Positions 37,063-45,221 of a DNA stretch of 64,000 bases are shown here, in pieces; position 1 is the first letter of the stretch, and every line of letters begins with the position of its first letter. Where the stretch lies: assembly GCF_026965555.1 (NCBI RefSeq), contig NZ_CP114040.1, forward strand, positions 930,001 through 994,000. Reading direction: 5' to 3'. The DNA is from Nannocystis punicea (lineage in GTDB: Bacteria; Myxococcota_A; Polyangia; Nannocystales; Nannocystaceae). A program made the translations under genes and the position numbers. A model generated the notes under the pieces. The model saw only the letters and a list, made by a program, of their open reading frames with translations. It was not told the DNA's origin and did not search any database.

Positions 37063-38013
37063 TCAGCTCGCCGAGCTGCCGACGATCCAGAGGAAGCTGC
37101 CCAGGTGCTCCTCGCAAAGGTTCTCCCAGGAGCTGGCCAGCAGGACGTCGTAGTCACGCCCCTCCGCGGAGAGCGTCCCGCGGTTGCGGGCGAACAACTC
37201 GATGGACGGGCCGGAGGTGTGGCTGAACTCGTAGGTGTAGTACCTATCGCATTCGCCGCCGCAGCTGGCGACCGCCTCGAAGGAGAGCGGCGCGAACGCG
37301 TCGTCGGCGATCGGGTAGTTGTCCGCCGCGGCGAGCACGAGCGCGCCGGTGTCGGGATCGTGCAGGGAGAACCACCGGATCTCGGGCTCCCAACTCTCGT
37401 AGTGGAAGTCGGCGTGGATCTGTTGAAGGTCGTCGAGGTCGATCTTGAAGTCGAGCGGGACGCCCAGCTCGATGTCGGCCGGCGCGTCGACGACGAGGTC
37501 GGTGCTGCAGAGCAGAGCGATCGCCACCTTGCCGCCGACGTTGCTGGCGGCCTCGACCGTGCATTCGGCGCTCTTGCCGAAGAGCGAGGCGTCGACCTCG
37601 AACAGATCGATGCGGGCCTGGAGCTCCGGATCGCCGTCGGGGCAGGCGTCTGCGCCAGTGTCGGTGTCGCCCTCGGTGCTCGCGGTGTCGCCCTCGGTGC
37701 TCGCGGTGTCGCCCTCGGTGCTGGCGTCGGTGTCGGCGTCGCCCTCGGTGGCCGCAGTGTCCACGGAGGTGTCGGAGAGCGTCCCGAGAGTCTCGGTCCC
37801 GGCCGTCGTGTCGGTCGTGTCGACTGTGGTGCTCGGCGCCGCGGTCGTCTCGCCCTCGGTCGCGGGCGCGGAGGTCTCGACGGTCGTGCTCGGGTCGGTC
37901 GTGGTCGAGGGGTCGAAGTCGGTCAGCAGGCCGTCGTCGCCGGGGCAGGCGGGGAGCAGCAGGCAGGGTACGAGAGCGCGCGTCAGCAGGCGGGGGCGAA
38001 GTAGATCAAGCAT
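37063..38013 (-). CDS. Lipoprotein with repetitive Thr/Glu/Asp linker
   Basis: 316 residues from the ATG at 38013 (MLDLLRPRLLTRALVPCLLLPAC, lipobox LPAC). About 100 residues of acidic Thr-rich linker follow, including three tandem STEGDTA-type units encoded by a 21-base repeat (about 37663-37725). The C-terminal 190-residue domain (DACPDGDPELQARIDLFEVDASLFGKSAECTV onward) has paired Cys and many aromatic residues. I do not recognise it. Its layout matches the other surface lipoproteins in this window. Confidence 0.82.
   Translation of the reverse strand: MLDLLRPRLLTRALVPCLLLPACPGDDGLLTDFDPSTTTDPSTTVETSAPATEGETTAAPSTTVDTTDTTAGTETLGTLSDTSVDTAATEGDADTDASTEGDTASTEGDTASTEGDTDTGADACPDGDPELQARIDLFEVDASLFGKSAECTVEAASNVGGKVAIALLCSTDLVVDAPADIELGVPLDFKIDLDDLQQIHADFHYESWEPEIRWFSLHDPDTGALVLAAADNYPIADDAFAPLSFEAVASCGGECDRYYTYEFSHTSGPSIELFARNRGTLSAEGRDYDVLLASSWENLCEEHLGSFLWIVGSSAS
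37663..37725 (-). repeat. Three 21-base tandem coding repeats
   Basis: Three near-identical 21-base units beginning GGTGTCGCCCTCGGTGCTCG encode the STEGDTA linker of the lipoprotein on the minus strand. Confidence 0.7.
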
Positions 38014-38224
38014 GATGCGCTGGTTTCCCGAGCGCCCCTCCATCCGTCACGACTTTCGGCGGCCACGCGCAGAACGGCCGGACCGGGGCGGATGCGTGGC
38101 AGAACGAGGGCGCTCATCGAGGCGTCGCGACACCGCGTGACTTGCCCCGTGACATCGATGTCGCGGGGACCTCCGCGCCGCCGTGCTCGCGCTGCCGGCG
38201 AACGTGCGAGTCTTTTATTTAAAA

Positions 38225-39763
38225 TCACCGCAGGGTCCGCGGGTCGAGCACGCGCAGGCCTGCGCGCGCGGGGCCGGCGAGCACGTCGCCGAGGCGATCG
38301 AAGCGCGAGCCGTGGCACGGGCAGTCCCACGTCTTTTCTAAATGATTCCACGTCACCGAGCCGAGCAGGTGCGTGCAGGCGGCGGAGCAGGCGTGGAGGT
38401 CGCCGGTTTCGTCGCGGTACACGGCGACGCGCGACAGGCCCGAGCGGAGGATCGCGCCGCTGCCGGGGGCGACCTCCTCGACCGAGGCGACCTCGCCGGG
38501 TCGCAGCCAATCGGCGTACTGCGCGGCGACGTTGGCGTTCTCGCGGATGAACTCGCCGCCGGCCTTCAGCGGCCGGCGCCGCGGATCGTACAGCTGCGAC
38601 CATTCGCTCTCGCCGTCGCAGATCCGGGCGCACAGCATCATCGCGGCGATGGTGCTGTGAGTCATGCCCATGCCCGAATCGCCGGTCGCGATGTAGACAT
38701 TGGCGGCGCCGGCGGGGTCGGGGCCGATGTGGGCCAGGCCGTCGAGCGTCTCGAACACCTGCCCCGACCAGCGGTACAGCCGCTCCTGCGCGGCGGGCAC
38801 CCGCGCGCGGGTCCACGCCTCGAGGGCCGCGAATCGCCGCTCGCCGTCGTCGGCCTGGCCGGTCTTGTGATCCTCGCCGCCGACGAGCAGGACGTCGCCG
38901 CGGCCGTCGCCGCCCGGCTGGAGGCGGACGTAATGATAGGGGTCGATGGTGTCCCAGTAGAGCCCCGGCGGCACGCTGCCGGGCGGGAGCTGCAGGCCGA
39001 TCGCGTAGGTGGTGTAGGACGCCTGCTTGCTGTGCACGGCGAAGCGGTCGCAGATCGGCGAGCAGGTGGCGACGATGGCGGCGCCGCTGCGCACGCGGTG
39101 GCCGTGCGCGGTGGTGGTGACGACCACGGGCCCGCCGGCGATGTCCTCGACGCGGGTGTCGCCGTAGATCACCGCGCCGCTGCGCTGAAGCGCGGCGCAC
39201 AGGCCGGCGAGGTACTTCAGCGGGTGGAACTGGGCCTGGTCGGGGAAGCGCAGGCAGGGCCGGCCGAACAGCGGGTCCTCCTCCATCGCCTGCACCGTGT
39301 GCCAGCCGAACGCGTGCACGGTCTCGAGCTCGCGGCGCAGGCGGTCCGGGTCCTGGTCGGGCGCGAGCCACAGGTAACCGTCGAGGCGCTGGAAGTCGCA
39401 GTCGATGTCCTCGTCGCGGGCGATCGCCTCGATGCAATCGATCGCGGTGGCGTGGCTCTCCCACGCCTGCCGGGCCGCGTCGAGGCCGCGCACCCGGGCG
39501 AGCTCGCTGAAGCGGTCGTCGAGCGCGCTGGCCAGATGCGCGGTGGTCCGGCCGGTGTTGCCGCGGCCCGGCTGGTGACTGTCGAGCACGACGACGCGAC
39601 GGCCGGCGCGGACCAGCCGCAGCGCCGCAGTCAGGCCGACGAGGCCGGCGCCGACGATGCACACGTCGGCCTCCACGTCCTGGGTGAGGGGGGCGAAGCT
39701 CGGCACGTCGCAGGTGGCCTGCCACAGCGAGCTCGTACCTTCCACGGGGGATTCGAGCGCCAT
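38225..39763 (-). CDS. FAD-dependent oxidoreductase with C-terminal Rieske domain
   Basis: 512 residues. The N-terminal FAD-binding motif is CIVGAGLVGLTAALRLVRAG, followed by the DAO-fold elements GRTTAHL, LYWDTIDPYHYVRL and ATGDSGMGMTHSTIAAMM. The C-terminal 90 residues hold a Rieske [2Fe-2S] domain with CTHLLGSVTWN and CPCHGSRF. This DadA-Rieske fusion (YhfW-like) is widespread in bacteria. It probably oxidises an amine or another small substrate with electrons passing through the Rieske centre. It sits beside hemerythrin and SOD genes on the same strand, hinting at redox stress. Confidence 0.92.
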   Translation of the reverse strand: MALESPVEGTSSLWQATCDVPSFAPLTQDVEADVCIVGAGLVGLTAALRLVRAGRRVVVLDSHQPGRGNTGRTTAHLASALDDRFSELARVRGLDAARQAWESHATAIDCIEAIARDEDIDCDFQRLDGYLWLAPDQDPDRLRRELETVHAFGWHTVQAMEEDPLFGRPCLRFPDQAQFHPLKYLAGLCAALQRSGAVIYGDTRVEDIAGGPVVVTTTAHGHRVRSGAAIVATCSPICDRFAVHSKQASYTTYAIGLQLPPGSVPPGLYWDTIDPYHYVRLQPGGDGRGDVLLVGGEDHKTGQADDGERRFAALEAWTRARVPAAQERLYRWSGQVFETLDGLAHIGPDPAGAANVYIATGDSGMGMTHSTIAAMMLCARICDGESEWSQLYDPRRRPLKAGGEFIRENANVAAQYADWLRPGEVASVEEVAPGSGAILRSGLSRVAVYRDETGDLHACSAACTHLLGSVTWNHLEKTWDCPCHGSRFDRLGDVLAGPARAGLRVLDPRTLR

Positions 39764-39831
39764 GCCGTGAATGTTGACGAACGAGCGCGAAGGTCAAGCG
39801 AAGAGCCGCGGATCCGTCGCGCTCGCGCGCG

Positions 39832-40302
39832 TCAGGCCGCGCCGCGCTGTTCGCCGAGGATGTACTCCCACACGCGGTCGCGCTCGGTCTCGAAGAGGGC
39901 GCCGAGCCGCTGCGCTTCTTGCGGCTCGAGCACGCGCCGGGCCAGCGGGAACAGCTCGCCCTCTTCCTCGTCGACGTGGCGCCCGACCATGTCGGCCAGC
40001 ACGCGCGCCCGGGCCGCCCAGTGGTCGTCGCGCGGCGACATGGCGAGCAGCTCCTCGAGCAGCGCGTCGACCTGCCGGTGCTCCGTGAGGCCCACGCGGA
40101 CCTTCTCGGCGGTACGATCGTCGTCCAGGAGGCGCAGGTAGAACACGGCCGCCTCGGCGCGGGAGTGCGGCACCAGCTTGAGCCGCACCCGCGTCAGCAG
40201 CTCGGCGGCGATCTTGCCCCTGGCCGCCACGAGCTCGTGGAGCAGCTCGCCGATCTCCTCGTGTTCGCGCGCCAGGAGCTCGTAGATCTCGGGGCGTCGC
40301 AT
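39832..40302 (-). CDS. Hemerythrin-like (HHE) domain protein
   Basis: 156 residues, one four-helix hemerythrin domain. Iron-ligand candidates are the His/Glu in REHEEIGELLHELV, PHSRAEAAVFY, LTEHRQVDALLEEL and GRHVDEEEGELFPLA. Such proteins bind O2 or NO or protect against oxidative and nitrosative damage. It starts 16 bases after the sodC stop, so the two are probably one operon. Confidence 0.9.
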   Translation of the reverse strand: MRRPEIYELLAREHEEIGELLHELVAARGKIAAELLTRVRLKLVPHSRAEAAVFYLRLLDDDRTAEKVRVGLTEHRQVDALLEELLAMSPRDDHWAARARVLADMVGRHVDEEEGELFPLARRVLEPQEAQRLGALFETERDRVWEYILGEQRGAA

Positions 40303-40318
40303 GGGGCGTCCTCCGCGA

Positions 40319-40891
40319 TCACTTCGGCGCGGTGACCGGCTGGGTGTCGCCGTCCTTCAGACGAATGACGCCGCAGGCGATCCGCGCCCCCGAGTTGCCG
40401 GCCGGCTGCGAGGTGTAGTCGTCGGGCGCGGCGTGGACCACGACCGAGCGGCCGACGATCCCGCGCGCCCCGGTGTCGAGGGTGAAGCCCTCGAGCTTCA
40501 TGTCGAGCGTGGTCTGCTTGCCGCTGCCCGCGCCGGCCAGGTTGCCGAGATCGCCGGCGTGGTGGCGCGTGGCCTTCGGCGCGCCGTGGTCGGTGTGGTC
40601 GGGGTTGAAGTGCTCGCCGGCCGACTTGCCGTCGGGCGCCGAGCAGTCGCCGAACTCGTGGATGTGAAAGCCGTGGTCGCCGGTCTGGAGGCCGTTGATC
40701 TTCGCCTCGACGTGGACCTCGCCGTTCTTCGAGGTGAAGGTGACGGTGCCGTCGACCGCGCTCGCGCCCAGCGGGGCGAGCTCGGCGACGGCCACCGCCT
40801 CGTTGGACTTCGACGAGCCGCAGGCCGCCGGGGCGGCGAGGGCGAGCGAGACGAAGCAGAGGACCGAGGCTCGCGCGAGATCGTGAGACAT
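40319..40891 (-). CDS. sodC: Superoxide dismutase [Cu-Zn], lipoprotein
   Basis: 190 residues. The signal ends in a lipobox (AAPAAC). The Cu/Zn-SOD core is complete. Copper and zinc ligands are in HGFHIHEFGDC, HFNPDHTDHGAPKATRHHAGDLGN and VVVHAAPDDYTSQPAG. The disulphide Cys pair is in FGDC and IACGVI, and the active-site Arg is supplied by GARIACG. It removes periplasmic or outer-membrane superoxide. It is followed by a hemerythrin gene. Confidence 0.95.
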   Translation of the reverse strand: MSHDLARASVLCFVSLALAAPAACGSSKSNEAVAVAELAPLGASAVDGTVTFTSKNGEVHVEAKINGLQTGDHGFHIHEFGDCSAPDGKSAGEHFNPDHTDHGAPKATRHHAGDLGNLAGAGSGKQTTLDMKLEGFTLDTGARGIVGRSVVVHAAPDDYTSQPAGNSGARIACGVIRLKDGDTQPVTAPK

Positions 40892-41385
40892 GATTCACCT
40901 GAGGCCGAGGCAAGGAGGAATCGATGCACCGTCGAGCCCGCACGGCCGACGGTTGACGCTGCAACTATGATCACCCGCCCCGGCGCGGCTCGCCGCCCGC
41001 CACCGACCCGAGGCGCCGCGGCGCCGGTTTCGGCGGATCGCGGCGGGCAGGAGCGGGAGTTCGCCGACTCGCCCGGGCGCCGAATTCCGCCGGCCTCGTC
41101 CGTCGTTGCGCAACTCGCGTCGCGGCGGGGCGGACGCCGGCGCGAGCGGGCTCATCGCGCGAATGCGAGGATTCGGACCCTCGATGCATTCGCCGCCGGG
41201 CTCAGCCATTGTCGCCACCTTAAAAAATCGTCGTTCGCCCGCGAGCGCGATCCTGCGGCGGGCGCGATCGAGCGGCCGTGCGTGCCTGCGAACGCCGACC
41301 TGTCCGCGCCGGCCACCAGGCCGCAGGTCCGGCCGAGCGCGCACCCTGTCGCACCCCGAAGGCCGCAGAACGCTGAGCAGAGGCC
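40892..41385. other. About 490 bases without a gene between divergent sodC and tetR
   Basis: GC-rich sequence with only shadow frames. It should contain the sodC promoter, which was not recognised. A 10-base palindrome GTTGCGCAAC lies at 41105-41114. Confidence 0.4.
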
Positions 41386-41431
41386 TTGACGCGGGCAGCG
41401 CCATTTTATAACTTGCTTGTCGCCAGCAAGT
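41386..41431 (+). promoter_or_regulatory. Promoter plus 21-bp TetR operator (site 1)
   Basis: A -35 TTGACG (41386-41391) and a -10 region TATAAC (41407-41412) are 15 bases apart. The -10 is overlapped by an inverted repeat at 41411-41431 with arms ACTTGCT and AGCAAGT around TGTCGCC. The same element, 19/21 identical, sits in the promoter at 53701-53747. It lies 64 bases upstream of the TetR start. Confidence 0.75.
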
Positions 41432-41494
41432 AAGGTGTGATGAGGTCCGAAGGGCTTTGACAACTGCGGGCTTAGACAAGAAAAAAACTTCTCG

Positions 41495-42118
41495 ATGATT
41501 TCCGAGGCAAGAAGGCGGACCCAGGAGGAGCGAACGGCGATGTCCGAGCAGTCGATGACCGAGGCGGCCGTGAGCTTGCTGGTGGAGCGAGGGATCGCCG
41601 GCACCACGCTCGCGGGCATCGGCGAGCGCTCGGGTTATTCGCGCGGCCTGGTCACGCATCGCTTCGGCTCGAAGGCGGGGCTCTTGGCCCACGTGCACGA
41701 CAGCATCGCGGCCGAGTGGCTGCGGCGGGTGCAGGCGGTCGTCGGTCGGGCCACCGGGGTGGCGGCGCTGCAGCGGGTCACCGACGCGCTCTACAAATTC
41801 ATCGTCGACGAGCCGAAGGGGCTGCGGGCGATGTACCTGCTGCGATACGCCAGCATCGACCCGAGCGCCGAGTATCGGGCCAACGTGGCCAAGCTGAACA
41901 AGGCCCACGTCCGGGCGCTCAAGCGGTGGATCGAGGAGGGCCAGGCGCACGGCGAGATCGCGGTCGAGGTCGACCCCGGGCTCGCGGCCGAGCTGTTCGC
42001 CAGCGTCGTCGACGGCCTCCTCTATCGCTGGCTGGTCAACCCCGACATCCCCGTCAAGGAATTGCACGGGCTGATGCGCGCGCACGTCGCCCGCGCGTTG
42101 CGAGCGGCCCAGGCCTGA
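41495..42118 (+). CDS. TetR-family regulator, likely controller of the RoxA/beta-oxidation operon
   Basis: 207 residues. The N-terminus RRRTQEERTAMSEQSMTEAAVSLLVERGIAGTTLAGIGERSGYSRGLVTHRFGSKAGLL is a typical TetR HTH, which supports the ATG at 41495. An ATG at 41540 has a better ribosome-binding site but would remove part of this conserved helix. The C-terminal domain is helical. Its promoter carries a 21-bp operator that recurs only upstream of the RoxA-like operon at 53.7 kb. It probably represses both itself and that operon until a pathway intermediate (perhaps an acyl-CoA) binds. That role is inference. Confidence 0.93.
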   Translation: MISEARRRTQEERTAMSEQSMTEAAVSLLVERGIAGTTLAGIGERSGYSRGLVTHRFGSKAGLLAHVHDSIAAEWLRRVQAVVGRATGVAALQRVTDALYKFIVDEPKGLRAMYLLRYASIDPSAEYRANVAKLNKAHVRALKRWIEEGQAHGEIAVEVDPGLAAELFASVVDGLLYRWLVNPDIPVKELHGLMRAHVARALRAAQA

Positions 42119-42121
42119 ATC

Positions 42122-42163
42122 GGGGTGTTAACACCCCAATGATCATTCCGGCGCGCCGGAATG
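42122..42163. promoter_or_regulatory. Three abutting perfect palindromes
   Basis: GGGGTGTTAACACCCC (42122-42137), AATGATCATT (42138-42147) and CATTCCGGCGCGCCGGAATG (42144-42163) follow one another directly after the TetR stop. The first can fold into a 6-bp stem with a TTAA loop and may terminate tetR. The last is a 20-bp perfect palindrome suited to a dimeric regulator of the downstream dihaem lipoprotein gene. Confidence 0.6.
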
Positions 42164-42403
42164 TAGATAACTCTCCATGTTCAGTCTCACCGCGAACACC
42201 GTACAATCGTCCGAGGCCGCAGCGCGCGGCCGGTGGCGGCGCGGCGTCGTGGGTGGCGCCCGGCCGGCCGCGATCGCGGCGGTGCGCGGGGGCGAAGAGG
42301 TCCAGACCGAGGTCGTCAGGAGCGGAGTCCCGGCGGGGGTGTGGCGATTCGCCCGTCGTCGCTCCGAGAGGAGGCGCGACGGTCCAGGAGAAGGAGTGAC
42401 GCG

Positions 42404-43999
42404 ATGGGGTCGATGACGCAGCGAACATTGATTGGAATGGCATGTCTGGCTCTGGGCGCCTGCGGCGGGGACAATCCGCCGGCTCAGGGCAGCGACGGCG
42501 ATACCGGCGAGAGCACCGGCGGCGGCGGCGGTCCCGGCACGACGGCGGAGACCGCCGGCCCCACCACCGGCGAGGCCAGTGATTCGGGGGTGGAGCCGCC
42601 CACCACTGGTTCATCGCACGGCGAGACGACGACGGGCGGCGACCCGCCGCCGGCCGCCTGCGCCATGGGCTACCCGATCCCCGGCATCGAGCAGGTCCAG
42701 GGCGACGCTCAGGCCGGCTACCACGCATTGCTCAACGAGGGCTATGTGTCGTGCGGGATCCCGTTTGCCCTGTTTCCGATCGCCGCCCCCCTCCTCGGCT
42801 CCTTCGGCGAGGGCGAGCCGCTCCCGGGCCGCACCGGCAAGAACGCCCAGGTGCCCTACAACTGGACCGTGCACACCTCGAAGAGCAGCGGCGCGGAGAT
42901 CGTCTCGCTCAACTGCCTCGAGTGTCACGCGGGGCACTTCAACGGCGACCTCGTCATCGGCCTCGGCAAGGCCGACGCCGATTACACCGAGCAGATCGGC
43001 GGGTTCCTGGCGGAGATCCCGATCCCCGGCATCCCGATCCCGGGGCTCGAGGAGATGACGCGGATGGCCCAGCGCTACCAGGCGGTCGGCGACTACACGC
43101 GCATGATCACCGTCGGCACCAACCCGGCCGACTCGCTGGCCGCGGTGCTGTCGACGCGGCACGACGCCAAGACGCTCGAGTGGCTCGACGAGCCCAACAC
43201 CGTGGTGCCCGACGTCATCTTGCCGGTCGACACGCCGCCGTGGTGGCACGCCAAGAAGAAGCACGGCCTGTTCTGGAACGGGATGTCGCGCGGCGACCAC
43301 CGGGCGACGATGATCTACGCCAGCGCGCTGTGCACCGATTCGGTCGAGGAGGCCGAGGGCATCTTCTCGTACTTCAACAACATCCGCGCGTTCATCGAGT
43401 CGGTCGAGGCGCCGAAGTACCCGTTCGCGATCGACGCGGAGCTGGCGGCCCAGGGCCAGGAGATCTTCACGCGCGACTGCTCGTGCTGCCACGGCACCTA
43501 CTCCGACGACCCGGCGCTCGAGACCTACCCGAACATGCTGCTGCCGCTCGACACGATCGGCACCGACCCGCTGCTGGCGTTCGAGGCCGACGCGCGCCCG
43601 TTCGCCGACTGGTTCAACTCGTCGTGGTACGGCGACATCGGCAAGCTCACCACCGGCGACCCGTTCGTCGGCTACGTCGCCCCGCCGCTCGACGGCATCT
43701 GGGCCAGCGCGCCGTACCTGCACAACGCCTCGGTGCCGACCATCGAGCTGGTGCTGAACAGCAAGGCGCGGCCGGTGTGGTGGCGCCGCGTCGACTACGA
43801 CAGCACCAACTACGACGAGGAGGCGGTCGGCTGGCCGTGGGTCGAATTGCCGTACGGCCAGGACGGCGCGCCCGACGACGAGCGCAAGCACGTCTACGAC
43901 ACGACGATCACCGGCCACTGGAACACCGGCCACCCGTTCGGCGATCACCTCGACGACGGGGAGCGACGCGCGGTGCTCGAGTACCTCAAGACGCTGTGA
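42404..43999 (+). CDS. Dihaem cytochrome c lipoprotein, RoxA/cytochrome-c-peroxidase-like
   Basis: 531 residues, with AAGGAG upstream of the ATG. The signal MTQRTLIGMACLALGAC ends in a lipobox, and about 60 residues of Thr/Gly linker follow. Two haem c motifs are CLECH (171-175) and CSCCH (359-363), 188 residues apart. The C-terminal signature is YVAPPLDGIWASAPYLHNASVPTIELVL, then DDGERRAVLEYLKTL. It is shared with the protein at 53924 (MAPPLYGAWGNAPFFHNGSVPDLW; DDERWALLEYMKTL), so the two are paralogues. The family includes the rubber oxygenases RoxA/RoxB and MauG-like peroxidases. This one is lipid-anchored, probably on the outer membrane, and follows the TetR gene. Confidence 0.85.
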   Translation: MGSMTQRTLIGMACLALGACGGDNPPAQGSDGDTGESTGGGGGPGTTAETAGPTTGEASDSGVEPPTTGSSHGETTTGGDPPPAACAMGYPIPGIEQVQGDAQAGYHALLNEGYVSCGIPFALFPIAAPLLGSFGEGEPLPGRTGKNAQVPYNWTVHTSKSSGAEIVSLNCLECHAGHFNGDLVIGLGKADADYTEQIGGFLAEIPIPGIPIPGLEEMTRMAQRYQAVGDYTRMITVGTNPADSLAAVLSTRHDAKTLEWLDEPNTVVPDVILPVDTPPWWHAKKKHGLFWNGMSRGDHRATMIYASALCTDSVEEAEGIFSYFNNIRAFIESVEAPKYPFAIDAELAAQGQEIFTRDCSCCHGTYSDDPALETYPNMLLPLDTIGTDPLLAFEADARPFADWFNSSWYGDIGKLTTGDPFVGYVAPPLDGIWASAPYLHNASVPTIELVLNSKARPVWWRRVDYDSTNYDEEAVGWPWVELPYGQDGAPDDERKHVYDTTITGHWNTGHPFGDHLDDGERRAVLEYLKTL

Positions 44000-44140
44000 G
44001 CGCGGACCGGGCGGCGGGGTCCCACGACGCGTGGCACCCGCGCCGCCTCGGCGGCGGCGACATCGAGCTCGAGGTCCTGGCGGCCCTGGCGCTGCGGTGA
44101 GCGCCTTGCGGGCCCGGACGCGCGCGCGTACCATCCGCGC

Positions 44141-45004
44141 ATGGGCAAGGAGTCCAGGGCTCGCCGAGAACGGGCGCGGGGGCGTCGAGAGCGAGAGGCG
44201 CCCACTCCTCGCAGCCCCGGGGCGCCGAGCGTGCGTGACAGCGGCCCTGAACAATTGCTCGCCAAATATGGGGTCGAGCCGATCGCCGACCTCCCGGACG
44301 AGACAAAGAAGTTCCATCTCAGGGTCCTCAACGACGTGCTCGCGGGCCACGACAGATGCCAGACGTCGCTCGGAGCGCTCTGGGCGACCCAGACCTGGCA
44401 CAAGCACCACGACGGACTCGCCGCATCGCGGCCGAGCGCGCTGCTCTTCGGTGATACGGAGATGCACCTCGCGTGCAAGCCGGGCTGCAACCACTGCTGC
44501 CATTCTCCTGTCGGGGTGGTCGGCGCGGAGGCGGTGCTCATCGCTCATGTCGTGGCCCGCAGTTTCTCGGCCCAGGACCGGCTGGGGCTCGAACGGCGGA
44601 TGGCGGAGCGCAAGGCCGCGCTGCAGAGCGGCGACCCGCAGCGGGGGTACCTGTGCCCGCTCAATGTCGGCGGAAACTGCTCGGTCTACGAGTTCAGGCC
44701 GTTCAACTGCCGGATGTTCCACTCGTTCGATGCGGACGCGTGCGCGAGCATCCGCGATGACGGAAAGGCGCGCGGCGGCCTCCCGATCGACCGTGTCCGC
44801 AGGCAGTTCGACAAGTTGATCGTCGCCAGCGCGAACGTCGCGCTCGGGGCGCTGAAGCTCGACATGAGATTGCTCGAATTCACGGCGGCCCTGGAGCTCG
44901 CGCTCGCGGCCGGCGATGGCAGGTGCGAGCGCTTCGCTGCGGGAGAGAACCTCTTTGCGAGCCTCCCCACCATCGCGTCGTCGTCGGCGGCAGCGCCTGA
45001 ATAG
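44141..45004 (+). CDS. YkgJ-family Cys-cluster protein
   Basis: 287 residues. After a basic N-terminus (MGKESRARRERARGRR) comes the zinc/iron-chelating YkgJ domain: CKPGCNHCCHSPV, then YLCPLNVGGNCSVYEFRPFNCRMF. This C-x3-C-x2-CC ... C-x-L...C-x-x-Y-x-x-R-P-x-x-C-R arrangement defines UPF0153. The biochemical role of the family is unclear. It stands alone, 141 bases after the dihaem lipoprotein gene. Confidence 0.85.
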   Translation: MGKESRARRERARGRREREAPTPRSPGAPSVRDSGPEQLLAKYGVEPIADLPDETKKFHLRVLNDVLAGHDRCQTSLGALWATQTWHKHHDGLAASRPSALLFGDTEMHLACKPGCNHCCHSPVGVVGAEAVLIAHVVARSFSAQDRLGLERRMAERKAALQSGDPQRGYLCPLNVGGNCSVYEFRPFNCRMFHSFDADACASIRDDGKARGGLPIDRVRRQFDKLIVASANVALGALKLDMRLLEFTAALELALAAGDGRCERFAAGENLFASLPTIASSSAAAPE

Positions 45005-45221
45005 CTCGATGGCGCCGGCCGAGCGCCCCGGCCCCGCCGCTGGCCGATCGGGGCGTGCCCGGGGCATGACGGTGCAGCGCTCCGCGTCGCGAGTCGGGCG
45101 AGCGGAGGATTCATCGCACCTCGCCGGCCGTCGCGGGCGATAGAACCGATTCCAAGCGCGCGCCAGCGCGCCGGCGCGGTCGGATGTGGAAGGGGACAGG
45201 CGACAGAACCTCGGATAAACA

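Noticed and set aside
37663..37725. 21-base tandem repeat as iterons of a replication origin
   Set aside because: It is inside a lipoprotein gene and encodes the STEGDTA stalk; no dnaA box or rep gene is near.
41105..41114. GTTGCGCAAC palindrome as an operator for sodC
   Set aside because: Only 10 bp, common by chance in this composition, and more than 200 bases from either start codon.
44000..44140. Short frame after the dihaem lipoprotein (ending AALALR)
   Set aside because: About 33 codons with no start signal or similarity; treated as intergenic.
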